A DNA stretch of 64,000 bases from Marinimicrobium sp038419845 (GCF_038419845.1 NZ_JBCAQT010000007.1:62001-126000); one strand, 5' to 3'; positions 25,447-34,552 are shown, counted from the first letter of the stretch. The notes: generated from the sequence alone by a model not told the origin. A program made the numbers and translations.

Positions 25447-26520
25447 ATGACAGCAATCAAACCCAGCGTAACCCAGGTTCCTTTTGGCAAGCTTCCCGAC
25501 GGGCGCGAGGTCTTACAGTTCACGTTGCGTAACGAACAGGGCCTGGAGGTCCGCCTGCTGAATTACGGCGGCATCATTACCCATCTGTTCGCGCCCGATC
25601 GAAACGGAGATCTGGCCGATGTGGTTCTGGGTTTTGATGAGCTGGAGCCCTATCTGACCGATTCGCCGTACTTTGGTGCGCTGATTGGCCGCTTTGGCAA
25701 CCGCATTGCCGGAGGGCGCTTTGAGTTGAACGGCGAGGTGTACCAGTTGGACTGCAATGATGGGAACAATCACCTGCACGGTGGCCTGGAGGGGTTTGAC
25801 AAAAAGCTCTGGGATGCCAGTTCTTTCGAGGACGAGCAGGGAGTGGGGGTCGTGTTGACCCTGGTCAGTGAGGACGGTGACCAGGGCTACCCGGGTCGCC
25901 TGGAGGTGACGGTCACCTATCGGCTTACGGCCAACAATGAACTGACGACGGATTATGTGGCAACCACAGACAAGGCGACACCGGTCAATCTGACTCAGCA
26001 CAGCTATTTCAACCTGGCGGGCTCGGGCACCGTGCGCGATCATGAACTGACGTTGCGCGCCAGTGCGTACACGCCCGTCTCCGAGAGCCTGATCCCTCTG
26101 GGCGATATTGAGCCGGTGGCGGATACGCCGTTTGATTTTACCCGGCCCAAGCCCATTGGCCGGGACATCGATGCGGCTGAGGTGCAACTCAAGCGCGCCA
26201 ACGGCGGCTATGACCACAATTTCGTCGTGGACCGAGAGGGTGAGGGCCTGACACGGGTGGCCCGGGCCTACGAGCCGACATCCGGGCGCGTGCTGGAGGT
26301 GCTCACCGAGGAGCCCTGCTTCCAGCTGTACACGGGTAACTTCCTGGATGGCAGCATTCAGGGCAAAGGCCAGCACTATCAGCGCCACGGCGCCTTCTGC
26401 GTGGAGCCCCAGCACTTTCCGGACTCACCCAATCAGGCGCGCTTTCCCTCGACCATACTGCGACCGGGTGAGACGTATCGCACTTCCATGAGCTTTCGCT
26501 TTTCGGCCATCAATCACTGA
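25447..26520 (+). CDS. galM: aldose 1-epimerase (mutarotase)
   Basis: This 357-residue galactose mutarotase-family enzyme interconverts alpha and beta anomers of aldoses. In this locus it presumably speeds conversion of L-arabinose anomers released by hydrolases into the form used by AraA. Family motifs are LLNYGGIITHLFAPDR near the N-terminus, GALIGRFGNRIAGGRF, the catalytic-region NNHLHGG, and LTQHSYFNLAG carrying the catalytic histidine. A C-terminal glutamate in GAFCVEPQHFPDSPN is the likely general base. ATG at 25447 is chosen over an in-frame GTG at 25411, since the homologous region starts soon after it. No signal peptide is visible, so it is probably cytoplasmic. Confidence 0.92.
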   Translation: MTAIKPSVTQVPFGKLPDGREVLQFTLRNEQGLEVRLLNYGGIITHLFAPDRNGDLADVVLGFDELEPYLTDSPYFGALIGRFGNRIAGGRFELNGEVYQLDCNDGNNHLHGGLEGFDKKLWDASSFEDEQGVGVVLTLVSEDGDQGYPGRLEVTVTYRLTANNELTTDYVATTDKATPVNLTQHSYFNLAGSGTVRDHELTLRASAYTPVSESLIPLGDIEPVADTPFDFTRPKPIGRDIDAAEVQLKRANGGYDHNFVVDREGEGLTRVARAYEPTSGRVLEVLTEEPCFQLYTGNFLDGSIQGKGQHYQRHGAFCVEPQHFPDSPNQARFPSTILRPGETYRTSMSFRFSAINH

Positions 26521-26738
26521 TAGACGTTCTGACTATAAGCCAAGGATGGCAAAGGTCCTGCCCGCCTGACCGCCAGAAAGTACCCTGCCTTTCTTCTCCT
26601 TCTGTTATGGGTCTCCCCGGTATTGTCGAAAAAATACAACTTTGAATCGACAAGATACAAGACGCGCTGCTGTCGCCCCGCTACTATCCTCTGCAACAAT
26701 CACAATATTATTAGTAAAGCTTGCTACGGAGATGCAAG

Positions 26739-28685
26739 ATGAAAAAACACACATTGTTCTGGCTGGGTGCGGCGGTCTCGGCACTGATCGCCTGTACCAC
26801 ACAGCCGCAGGGTGACGATGCGGTGACCCTGAGGAGCCCCGACGGGGACGTCAAGGTGACCGTGCAACTGGATGAGCAAGGCCAGCCCCGGTATCAGGTG
26901 TACCACGACGAGCAGGCGCTGCTTGAGCCGTCCGTTCTGGGTATGGAGCTTAGCGACGCCGACCTGCGCAATGGCCTGTCGCTGGTGTCGGTATCTGACA
27001 GCCAGTTGGTGGAAGACCGCTATCGTCTGAAGCAGGGCAAGCGCCTTGACTATCACTATGTCGCCAATGAGAGAACGCTGACGTTTGCCAATGAAGAGGG
27101 CAGGGAGCTTGCCGTCATTTTCCGCGCGTCGGATGACGGGGTCGCCTTCCGCTATCACTTCCCGGGTGAGAGTGAGGGCATCGTTCAGGTTATCGAAGAA
27201 AACACCTCTTTCCATTTTCCCGAGTCCGCGCGCGGCTGGCTGCAACAGATGCAGGTGGTCAACACCGGCTGGGAGGGCACCAATCCGGCGTACGAAGAGC
27301 ATTACGAAATGGATATCCCGGTGGGCGAAGCCTCTCCCTCCGAAGCCGGCTGGGTGTTCCCGGCGCTGTTCAAAAGCGGTGACACCTGGGTGTTGCTCAG
27401 CGAGGTGGGCATGCAGAGCAACTTCCACGCCTCCCGCTTGCAGGCCGAGTCCCCCGGTGGCGAGTACCGCGTTGGCCATCCCATGGATGAGGAGGTCTAC
27501 ACCGGCGGTGGTTTGATGGCCGAAGACGAGCGCCCCTTCTCTTCGCCCTGGCGCACCATCACTGTCGGGTCTTTGCGGGAGGTGACCGCCTCGTCCATGG
27601 GGACCGACCTGGCCGAGCCCCAGGTGGAGATGAATACTGACTTCATCAAGCCCGGCGTGGCGAGTTGGAGCTGGGGGCTGTTAAAGGAGCCCTCCATCAC
27701 CTACGATCTCCAGAAAAAGTTTATCGACTACGCCGCCGACATGGAGTGGGAGTACACCCTGATTGATGTGAACTGGGATGAGACCATCGGCTACGAAGGT
27801 ATTCAGGAGCTGGTCGATTACGCCGCAGGAAAAGAAGTGGGTGTGATTCTCTGGTACAACTCTTCCGGCGAGTGGAACACCAGCCCCTTTACTCCCAAAG
27901 GCCAGTTGCTGGAACGCGACCAGCGGCGGGCGGAGTTCGAGCGCATCAGCGATATGGGCGTGGTCGGGGTCAAGATCGATTTCTTCCCGGGCGACGGCCG
28001 TTCGTCGATTGCCTACTATCGGGAGATTCTGGAAGACGCGGCCGACTTTGAGCTGATGGTCAACCACCACGGTTCCACCCTGCCGCGCGGGATTCATCGC
28101 ACTTACCCGCACATGATGACCATGGAGTCCGTCCATGGCATGGAGATGGTCACCTTCTTCCAGGAGACGGCCGACCAGGAAGCGGAGCATGCCGCCATGC
28201 TGCCCTTTGCCCGCAACGTGTTCGACCCCATGGACTATACGCCCACGGTGTTCCATGACTTGATGAACCCCGAAGTGGAGCGCAAGACCACCAACGGCTT
28301 CCAGTTGGCATTGCCGGTCATATTCCTCTCGGGCATTGAGCATATTGTCGAAACACCGGAGGGTATGGCGACAGTTCCGGATTACATCAAGAATTTTATG
28401 CGCGACCTTCCCGTCGTGTGGGATGAGAGCCGACTGGTGGAAGGTTATCCCGGCAAGTTGGCAGTGTTTGCCCGGCGCAAGGGCGATACCTGGTATGTGG
28501 CCGGTATCAACGGCGAACAGCAGGCCAAAACGCTGGCGCTGGATCTGGGCTTCATCGGAAGCAACAACGGGGTGCTGATGACCGACGGTGACCGGCCCCG
28601 CCAGTTTGAGCGCCGCGAGCTGGACTCCAACCGCATTGAGGTCGAGCTGAAGCCGGCCGGCGGATTTGTCGCCGTCTACCGCTAG
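26739..28685 (+). CDS. GH97 glycoside hydrolase lipoprotein, probably retaining type
   Basis: The 648-residue protein belongs to glycoside hydrolase family 97. The signal ends SALIAC, a lipobox, so it should be a lipoprotein. An N-terminal beta-sandwich, a central (beta/alpha)8 barrel beginning around SWSWGLLKEPSITYDLQKKF, and a C-terminal beta domain follow the SusB-type plan. An Asp in VVGVKIDFFPGDG (about residue 413) matches the nucleophile Asp415 of the retaining alpha-galactosidase BtGH97b. Inverting alpha-glucosidases use glutamate bases instead. I therefore infer a retaining alpha-galactosidase or beta-L-arabinopyranosidase that removes side groups. ATG at 26739 is chosen over TTG at 26721. 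Confidence 0.87.
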   Translation: MKKHTLFWLGAAVSALIACTTQPQGDDAVTLRSPDGDVKVTVQLDEQGQPRYQVYHDEQALLEPSVLGMELSDADLRNGLSLVSVSDSQLVEDRYRLKQGKRLDYHYVANERTLTFANEEGRELAVIFRASDDGVAFRYHFPGESEGIVQVIEENTSFHFPESARGWLQQMQVVNTGWEGTNPAYEEHYEMDIPVGEASPSEAGWVFPALFKSGDTWVLLSEVGMQSNFHASRLQAESPGGEYRVGHPMDEEVYTGGGLMAEDERPFSSPWRTITVGSLREVTASSMGTDLAEPQVEMNTDFIKPGVASWSWGLLKEPSITYDLQKKFIDYAADMEWEYTLIDVNWDETIGYEGIQELVDYAAGKEVGVILWYNSSGEWNTSPFTPKGQLLERDQRRAEFERISDMGVVGVKIDFFPGDGRSSIAYYREILEDAADFELMVNHHGSTLPRGIHRTYPHMMTMESVHGMEMVTFFQETADQEAEHAAMLPFARNVFDPMDYTPTVFHDLMNPEVERKTTNGFQLALPVIFLSGIEHIVETPEGMATVPDYIKNFMRDLPVVWDESRLVEGYPGKLAVFARRKGDTWYVAGINGEQQAKTLALDLGFIGSNNGVLMTDGDRPRQFERRELDSNRIEVELKPAGGFVAVYR

Positions 28686-28699
28686 CGCTCAACCCTCCT

Positions 28700-28740
28700 G
28701 GAAGCTCCGGCGCGATGATCGCCCCGGGGCTTCCGCTTTT
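28700..28740 (+). terminator. terminator of the GH97 gene
   Basis: An 11-bp stem (GGAAGCTCCGG/CCGGGGCTTCC, one G-U pair) is followed by GCTTTT, 15 bases after the stop codon. Confidence 0.78.
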
Positions 28741-28844
28741 CTCCCCGCTGTCCCCGATCGCCTCTGCCGCCGGCTCGTCTGTTCAGGCCAAGTGTCTGTT
28801 TTTAAAAGGGTTTTATTGGGTCTTTTCAGTGGAAATAATGCGGT

Positions 28845-28872
28845 TTGATAATACAAATTATTATAGTATAAG
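28845..28872 (+). promoter_or_regulatory. promoter/operator of the GlyGly-CTERM arabinanase gene
   Basis: TTGATA (28845-28850) and TATAAG (28867-28872) are spaced by 16 bases. The operator-like core TAATACAAA (28849-28857) overlaps the -35 box, one change from TAATACAAT. A second AT-rich half-site (TATAGTATAAGATA) overlaps the -10 box. Confidence 0.5.
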
Positions 28873-28913
28873 ATAGAGTATGTGCTCCTTCCATAATCGA
28901 TAACAGGTGCTTT

Positions 28914-30107
28914 ATGTCGTTCCAACGAACTGTCCAGTTTTTCCTGGCTGCTCTGCTGAGTGCGGCCGCGACCTCCGTCTCGGCCATTGAGCTCACCGGC
29001 GTGACCAACGCCCACGACCCGTCTGCCCTGGTCAAAGATGGCGATACCTATTTCTATTTCACGACCGGCACGGGCATCTGGTACAACACCTCCACGAATC
29101 TGACCCATTGGGGTAACTCCGACACGGTATTTGCCCCGGGTGAATATCCGAGCTGGATTGCGGAGGAAGTGCCGGAGAACTCCGGAAACGACTTCTGGGC
29201 GCCCGATGCCATCAAGATGGGTGACTATTATTACGTTTATTATTCGGTGTCCACCTTCGGCTCCCATCAATCCGCCATCGGCGTGGTGCGCTCCCCGTCG
29301 CTGCTCAACCCCGAGTGGGAAGATCTGGGCCCCGTGGTCACGTCCTCCGACGAGGGCAACTACCAGACGACCGTCAACGCCATTGACCCGGCATTGATTG
29401 AAGATGAGGACGGACGCGTCTACATGAGCTACGGTTCCTGGTTTGGCGGTCTGGCGTTGGTGGAAATTGACCCGGCGACGGGCATGCGCCTCAACCCCGA
29501 AGAGGACCCGGTGAAGATTTTCGGTGGCGGTCACGATTCGATCGAAGCGCCCTACATCATCCGCGAAGGCGACTATTACTACCTGTATTACAACTATGGC
29601 ACCTGCTGCGCTGGCCTGGATAGCACTTACGAAATCCGGGTGACCTGGTCGGAGAATATCGAAGGCCCCTACAGCGCCGATGGCTACACAATCCTGGAGA
29701 ACGATACCGGCGATCGCTACGTGGGGCCCGGCCACATAGGGCTCCTGCGGGAAGGCAGCTGTGAGTATGTGACCACGCACTATTACGATCGTCAGAGTGA
29801 TGGTTTTCCACGGGTGGACTTACTGGCCCTGGGGTATGACTCCAGCGATATGCCGTTCCTGACCCGTGACTTTACCCCGGGCGAGTGCACTGACCTGCAG
29901 CCTGCAGGCAGCGAAGAGCCGGCGCCGGAAGATGAGGAGTCCGGAAGCGATGAGGGTGGCACGGACGATGTCAGCTCTGATGAATCCGCGGGCTCTGATA
30001 ACGAAGGCAGTGACACGGGAACCTCCTCAGGCTCGGGTGGCGGCTCCTTCGGCTTCGGGCTGCTGCTTCTGTTGTGCCTCGGTGGGTTCGCGCGTCGCAA
30101 GCGGTAA
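28914..30107 (+). CDS. secreted GH43 endo-arabinanase-like protein with GlyGly-CTERM sorting tail
   Basis: The 397-residue protein has a Sec signal peptide (cleavage near SVSA, about residue 24). A GH43 catalytic propeller follows with Asp in NAHDPSALVKDGDTYFYF (about 35), Asp in VNAIDPALIEDEDGRVYMSYG (about 160) and Glu in SIEAPYIIREGDYYYLYY (about 210), plus the YGTCC element shared with endo-arabinanases. From about residue 325 there is an acidic Ser/Glu/Asp/Gly linker. It ends SGGGSFGFGLLLLLCLGG plus FARRKR, a GlyGly-CTERM signal processed by rhombosortase and associated with type II secretion. It is likely displayed on the surface as the first enzyme to attack arabinan. It has its own promoter with the locus operator. 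Confidence 0.9.
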   Translation: MSFQRTVQFFLAALLSAAATSVSAIELTGVTNAHDPSALVKDGDTYFYFTTGTGIWYNTSTNLTHWGNSDTVFAPGEYPSWIAEEVPENSGNDFWAPDAIKMGDYYYVYYSVSTFGSHQSAIGVVRSPSLLNPEWEDLGPVVTSSDEGNYQTTVNAIDPALIEDEDGRVYMSYGSWFGGLALVEIDPATGMRLNPEEDPVKIFGGGHDSIEAPYIIREGDYYYLYYNYGTCCAGLDSTYEIRVTWSENIEGPYSADGYTILENDTGDRYVGPGHIGLLREGSCEYVTTHYYDRQSDGFPRVDLLALGYDSSDMPFLTRDFTPGECTDLQPAGSEEPAPEDEESGSDEGGTDDVSSDESAGSDNEGSDTGTSSGSGGGSFGFGLLLLLCLGGFARRKR

Positions 30108-30228
30108 GGCACTTTTTCAGCTGGCAAGATGCCCAACTTATTCACGACAATAATCAGGCCATGGAGTCGGCCTGCCGTCTGCATTTTTTCTATAACGATT
30201 TAACATTTTCACAGAGAAGAGGTATTCA

Positions 30229-32127
30229 ATGACCCAACGATTCAAGAACCACAGCCTGCGCCTCGGCATGGCGTTGCTGCTGATGTTGACGGTGGCCGGT
30301 TGCGCGACGCAGAGCGAGCGTTCGGCGCAGGCGGGCAATGAGCGCGACGGCACCTTTACCAATCCGCTGTTCCCCAATGGTGCGGATCCCTGGCTGGAAT
30401 ACTGGGACGGTAACTACTATCTGACCACCACCACCTGGACCGCCGAACTGGTCATGCGCAAGTCGCCGACCCTGGCGGGGCTGGCCGACGCCAAGCCGGT
30501 CAACGTCTGGTCCGATACCGACCCCAAGCGCAACGCCAACTTCTGGGCGTTTGAATTTCACCGCCTGAAGGGCCCCAACGGCTATCGCTGGTACGTGATG
30601 TACACCGCTGGTGAAGATGGCACTCTTGATAATCAGCACCTGAACGTGCTGGAGAGTGTCGGTGATGATCCCATGGGCCCCTACGAGTACAAGGCGCCGA
30701 TCATGCCCGACCAGTGGAACATCGACGGGACCTACCTCAAGCATGATGGCAAGCTCTATTTGCTTTACTCCCAGTGGCAGGGTGACGAGCAGTTGAACCT
30801 GATCACCGAAATGGAAAATCCCTGGACCCTGAAAGAAAATTCCCCCAAAACCGTGATCACCCGGCCGGAACTGGACTGGGAAATCAGCGGCCGCAAGGTG
30901 ACCGAAGCGGCGCAGATTCTGCAGCGCAATGGTCGGACCTTCATGATCTACTCGGCCAGCTACTGCAATACGCCCGATTACAAACTGGGTATGCTCGAGC
31001 TGGTGGGTGAGAACCCGCTCAACGCCGATCATTGGAAACAGTACCCCGAGCCGGTGTTCCAGCGTGGCAATGGCGTCTACGGTCCCGGCCACAATGGCTT
31101 CTTCGTTTCCCCGGACGGCACCGAAGACTGGTTGGTGTATCACGGTAACTCGTCCGTGGAGCACGGCTGCAGCGCGACCCGCTCTCTGCGCGCCCAGAGG
31201 TTCACCTGGAACGAAGACGGCACTCCGAATTTCGGTGAGCCGGTACCCGAAGGTGAGCCGGTTGAGCGTCCCTCCGGTGAAAATGGTCCCCTGGTCACCC
31301 GGATTCAGGGCCAGCACTACCAGGTGGTTAACGGTACCACCGACCTGTGCCTGGATATCGCCACCAGCCCGGAAGACAACCGCACCCGTCAGGCCGCCTG
31401 CAATGCCAACAATGGCCAGTGGGTGCTCGATCCGGTGACCGATGGCTACTTCCGTATTGCCAACAACCACGACAGCAAGTTTCTGGAAGTGGAAAACTGC
31501 AGCACTGGCGATAATGCCCGCGTGCAACAGGCGGCCTGGCGCAACAACGCCTGTCAGGAGTGGAGCCTGGAGCCGGGTGAGGGTGGCCACAGTGTCATCA
31601 CCAACCGCGCGACCGGCAAACCTCTGGCCGTGGCCGGCTGCTCCGCCAACGAAAATCAGTCGGTTCTGCAGCAGAGCGAAGACAGTGTGTGCAAACAGTG
31701 GCGCCTGCAGCCGATGAACGACGTGGCGATCATCAGCGAGCAGAGTGGTCGGGTGGCAAGCGTCACCGGCGATGACAATAATGTCGAGCAGCACGCCTGG
31801 ACCTACGGTGACAACCAGAAGTGGCGCTTTGAGCCCACGGATTCAGGTTACTTTGAGCTGAGCCCGACCAGTGCCAGCGATCAGTGCCTGGCAGTGACCG
31901 ACGAAGCGGTCGTGCCCGGCGCCAATCTGGAAGTGGACGAGTGCGGCTCCAAAACCAGCCAGTGGGGGCTCAAGTTCCTCGAAGGCGGCGCGGTGAGCCT
32001 GGTCAATCGCTACACCACCGAGGTGGTTGATCTGGCCAATTGCGGCCTGGCCGATGGCACCAACCTGGCCCTTGGCCCGGATCTGGAGAACAAGTGCCAG
32101 CGGTTCCATCTGCGAGCCACTCAGTAA
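30229..32127 (+). CDS. GH43 lipoprotein with ricin-type beta-trefoil (exo-arabinanase-like)
   Basis: The 632-residue protein has a lipobox (LTVAGC, Cys at about residue 25). The GH43 catalytic domain of about 310 residues has Asp in NGADPWLEYWDGNYYLTTT (about 49), Asp in NIDGTYLKHDGKLYLLYSQW (about 165) and Glu in KVTEAAQILQRNGRTFMIYS (about 226). Two ricin-like trefoil modules follow, from about residue 370 to the end, with repeated CLDI...NGQW, QEWSLEP and QKWRFEP blocks (QxW pattern). Catalytic domain plus trefoil resembles exo-1,5-alpha-L-arabinofuranosidases, so it probably binds arabinan and releases arabinose. AGAGAAGAGGT precedes ATG at 30229. The gene downstream is a paralogue of the same layout. 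Confidence 0.9.
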   Translation: MTQRFKNHSLRLGMALLLMLTVAGCATQSERSAQAGNERDGTFTNPLFPNGADPWLEYWDGNYYLTTTTWTAELVMRKSPTLAGLADAKPVNVWSDTDPKRNANFWAFEFHRLKGPNGYRWYVMYTAGEDGTLDNQHLNVLESVGDDPMGPYEYKAPIMPDQWNIDGTYLKHDGKLYLLYSQWQGDEQLNLITEMENPWTLKENSPKTVITRPELDWEISGRKVTEAAQILQRNGRTFMIYSASYCNTPDYKLGMLELVGENPLNADHWKQYPEPVFQRGNGVYGPGHNGFFVSPDGTEDWLVYHGNSSVEHGCSATRSLRAQRFTWNEDGTPNFGEPVPEGEPVERPSGENGPLVTRIQGQHYQVVNGTTDLCLDIATSPEDNRTRQAACNANNGQWVLDPVTDGYFRIANNHDSKFLEVENCSTGDNARVQQAAWRNNACQEWSLEPGEGGHSVITNRATGKPLAVAGCSANENQSVLQQSEDSVCKQWRLQPMNDVAIISEQSGRVASVTGDDNNVEQHAWTYGDNQKWRFEPTDSGYFELSPTSASDQCLAVTDEAVVPGANLEVDECGSKTSQWGLKFLEGGAVSLVNRYTTEVVDLANCGLADGTNLALGPDLENKCQRFHLRATQ

Positions 32128-32137
32128 ACTGCCAACA

Positions 32138-32166
32138 ATGGCCGGGCTTGCCCGGCCATTTTTTTA
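32138..32166 (+). terminator. terminator after the first trefoil GH43 gene
   Basis: The stem ATGGCCGGGC/GCCCGGCCAT with a two-base loop is followed by seven T, 11 bases after the stop codon. Confidence 0.88.
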
Positions 32167-32226
32167 TCTCGCTACCTAAATCTCAATTGATTCCAGTCGC
32201 ATAACGATAAAAATCGAGGTGCAATC

Positions 32227-34269
32227 ATGTTGCTACCCAGGCAAAAAACCGGGTCGATGACCCCTGCCTTATACAAGCTTCTTCCGACAGTCTCGCTGGC
32301 GTTACTGCTGGCTTTGGGGGTGACCGCGTGCGGCGGAGGCAGCGGCGGCTCTGAGCAACCGGCGCCAACGGAGTCCTCCGACGACAATGAGCCGGAAACC
32401 GATTCGGACGCCGATACCGACTCTGGCACCGACAACGATGCCCAAGAGCCGAATGATCTGTCCGAGGCCGAATCCTTTACCAATCCTCTGTTTCAGAATG
32501 GGGCCGATCCCTGGCTTGAGTACTACCAGGGCAACTATTACCTGACCACCACCACCTGGAGCTCCCAGCTGGTGATGCGCAAGTCGCCCACACTGGCGGG
32601 CCTGGCCGAGGCGAAACCGCACTACATCTGGTCGGATACCGATCCCGACCGCTGCTGTAATTTCTGGGCTTTTGAGTTTCATCGTCTTGAAGGACCCAAT
32701 GGCCCGCGCTGGTACGTGATGTACACCGCCGGCGTTGAGGGAGATCTGGGTGGTCAGAGGCTGCACGTGCTCGAAAGCGCGGGGGATGACCCTCTGGGGC
32801 CCTATGAATTCAAAAACACCCTCATGCCCAACCGCTGGAACATTGATGGCACTTACCTGGAGCACAACGATAAGCTCTATGTGATCTGGTCCGAATGGAG
32901 CGGCCCGGACCAAAGTGGTTGGATTGCCGAAATGGAAAACCCCTGGACGGTAGTGGAGGGCACCCAGACCCTGATTTCCCGCCCCACCTACGACTGGGAA
33001 AAGGGTGCCGATCTGAATGGCAACCCGGGCCGTGTGAATGAAGGGCAGGCGATTCTCAAACACGAGGGGCGCACCTTCATGAGCTTTTCCGCCAGTTCCT
33101 GTCATGGCCCCAATTACAAAATCGGGGTGATGGAGCTGATCGGGGCGGATCCGCTGAACCCCGAGGATTGGCACAAGTATCCCGAGCCCTTCCTGCAGGC
33201 TGGCAATGGCGTCTATGGGCCCGGGCACAATGGTTTCTTCCAGTCGCCGGACGGCACTGAGGACTGGCTGGTCTACCACGGCAACGAGTTGGCCACTCAG
33301 GGGTGTAGCGCCGATCGTTGGGTGCGGGCGCAGCCCATCGACTGGACCCCGGAAGGCCTGCCGGATCTGGGTGAACCGGCCGGCCCGGATACGCGGGTGC
33401 CCAACCCGTCGGGCGAGGATGGCCCGATTTCCGCCCGGGTTCAGGGCGCGGATCTTCGCCTGATCAGTCGCCATTCGGGCCATTGTCTGGGGCTCGACGA
33501 CGAGGGTAATGCAGTGCAGGTCGATTGCGCGCAGCAGGAGAGTGGTTGGGTTCTGGACGCGGCCGGAGGTGACCATTACCGGCTGGCACACGTCGGGACT
33601 GAGGCGTTTCTGAGCGACGCCGAGTGCCTGGCCGAGGATCAGGAAGGCATGGCGGCGGAGCCCTGGTTTAACTCGGCCTGCCAGCAGTGGCAACTGAGCC
33701 GCGCCGACGGCGGTTGGTATGAAATTCACAACCGGGACAGTGGCCGCACTCTGGCCCTGGATGGCTGTGCCGCGGAGACCGGCTCGGCGGTGGGTGCGGC
33801 GCCGGAAGAGGGCAATAGCCTGTGCCAGCAGTGGCGGCTCGAGCCGGTTGGGGATCTGACCCTGGCCAACGAGAATAGTGGCCGGTTGCTTGAGGTTGCC
33901 GGGTGCAGTCAGGAGTCGGGGGCCAATGTGGCCCAGTGGCAGATGACCGGCGCCGATTGTCAGCGCTGGGGCTTTGAACACACCAGTGAAGGCCACTATC
34001 AACTACATCCACAACACAATCCGCAAGCGTGCCTGGCGGTCGAAAACGCCAGTGCCGAGGCCGGTGGTAATATGCTCCAGAATGCCTGCGAGGGCTCAAG
34101 CGCCGAATGGCGGGTCGATCCCCTTGGGGATGGCACCTGGCGATTGTCCCCCCGCCATGCACCGGATCTGGCCCTGGATATCGCCAGCTGCGGCCTGGCG
34201 GATGGCACGAACCTGGGGCAGTGGGAGTGGTTGGACAACGATTGTCAACGCTTCCGCCTGGGGCTGTAG
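32227..34269 (+). CDS. GH43 lipoprotein with ricin-type beta-trefoil, tandem paralogue
   Basis: The 680-residue protein starts with a lipoprotein signal (LGVTAC, Cys at about residue 36). A Ser/Asp/Glu-rich linker of about 40 residues follows. The GH43 domain parallels its upstream neighbour: Asp in NGADPWLEYYQGNYYLTTT, Asp in NIDGTYLEHNDKLYVIW and Glu in RVNEGQAILKHEGRTFMSF, then GVYGPGHNGFF. The C-terminal third again holds QxW-type trefoil repeats (CQQWQLS, CQQWRLEP, CQRWGFEH, CQRFRLGL). Differences in the linker and in catalytic-site insertions (for example WEKGADLNGNPG) suggest a different branch or chain preference. ATG at 32227 follows CGAGGTGCAATC; an internal ATG at 32263 is less likely. 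Confidence 0.88.
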   Translation: MLLPRQKTGSMTPALYKLLPTVSLALLLALGVTACGGGSGGSEQPAPTESSDDNEPETDSDADTDSGTDNDAQEPNDLSEAESFTNPLFQNGADPWLEYYQGNYYLTTTTWSSQLVMRKSPTLAGLAEAKPHYIWSDTDPDRCCNFWAFEFHRLEGPNGPRWYVMYTAGVEGDLGGQRLHVLESAGDDPLGPYEFKNTLMPNRWNIDGTYLEHNDKLYVIWSEWSGPDQSGWIAEMENPWTVVEGTQTLISRPTYDWEKGADLNGNPGRVNEGQAILKHEGRTFMSFSASSCHGPNYKIGVMELIGADPLNPEDWHKYPEPFLQAGNGVYGPGHNGFFQSPDGTEDWLVYHGNELATQGCSADRWVRAQPIDWTPEGLPDLGEPAGPDTRVPNPSGEDGPISARVQGADLRLISRHSGHCLGLDDEGNAVQVDCAQQESGWVLDAAGGDHYRLAHVGTEAFLSDAECLAEDQEGMAAEPWFNSACQQWQLSRADGGWYEIHNRDSGRTLALDGCAAETGSAVGAAPEEGNSLCQQWRLEPVGDLTLANENSGRLLEVAGCSQESGANVAQWQMTGADCQRWGFEHTSEGHYQLHPQHNPQACLAVENASAEAGGNMLQNACEGSSAEWRVDPLGDGTWRLSPRHAPDLALDIASCGLADGTNLGQWEWLDNDCQRFRLGL

Positions 34270-34334
34270 TTTAAGGTCGATGCGGGCCAGGGACGGCGAG
34301 GTCATGGAATGAACGATTTTTCACCCCGAGGGGG

Positions 34335-34362
34335 TTGAAACCCGTTTTTATTGTACTATAAT
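34335..34362 (+). promoter_or_regulatory. strong promoter with overlapping operator, upstream of a candidate small RNA
   Basis: TTGAAA (34335-34340) and a perfect TATAAT (34357-34362) are spaced by 16 bases. The operator core ATTGTACTA (34350-34358) overlaps the -10 box, one change from ATTGTATTA. No reading frame of note starts downstream before a strong terminator at 34497-34552. Confidence 0.6.
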
Positions 34363-34368
34363 ACCAAC

Positions 34369-34552
34369 TATCCAAGGGTCGTCGGGTGTTGGGCTCGCCG
34401 GCCGCTGTATCTCGGCATTTCTTCATCGCTGCAGAAATATTGAGGTTCTTGGACTCTCCCCGCCGGCGAGAAGTCAGGTTCTCAAAGGCGCATTTTGGAG
34501 CCGCCGAAGCCAACGGTTTCCCGACCGAGGGCTTCGGCGGGCTCCTTTTGTC
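34369..34552 (+). ncRNA. candidate small regulatory RNA of about 185 nt
   Basis: A readable promoter (34335-34362) and a strong terminator bracket this non-coding stretch, with an expected transcript start near 34369. Inside, CTCGCCGG (34394-34401) can pair perfectly with CCGGCGAG (34463-34470), giving a long central stem in addition to the terminator hairpin. I found no convincing open reading frame or ribosome binding site. It could instead be a long leader of gntR ended by attenuation, or simply intergenic sequence between the GH43 terminator and the regulator. Boundaries are estimated. Confidence 0.4.
34497..34552 (+). terminator. strong rho-independent terminator
   Basis: A 15-bp stem (GGAGCCGCCGAAGCC with GGCTTCGGCGGGCTCC, one bulged G) has an 18-base loop and is followed by CCTTTTGTCTCT. 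It would end either the candidate small RNA or read-through from the GH43 gene. Confidence 0.75.

Noticed and set aside
32302..34002. 566-codon minus-strand frame opposite the second trefoil GH43 gene
   Set aside because: The plus-strand gene has a signal, domains and catalytic residues; the opposite frame has none.
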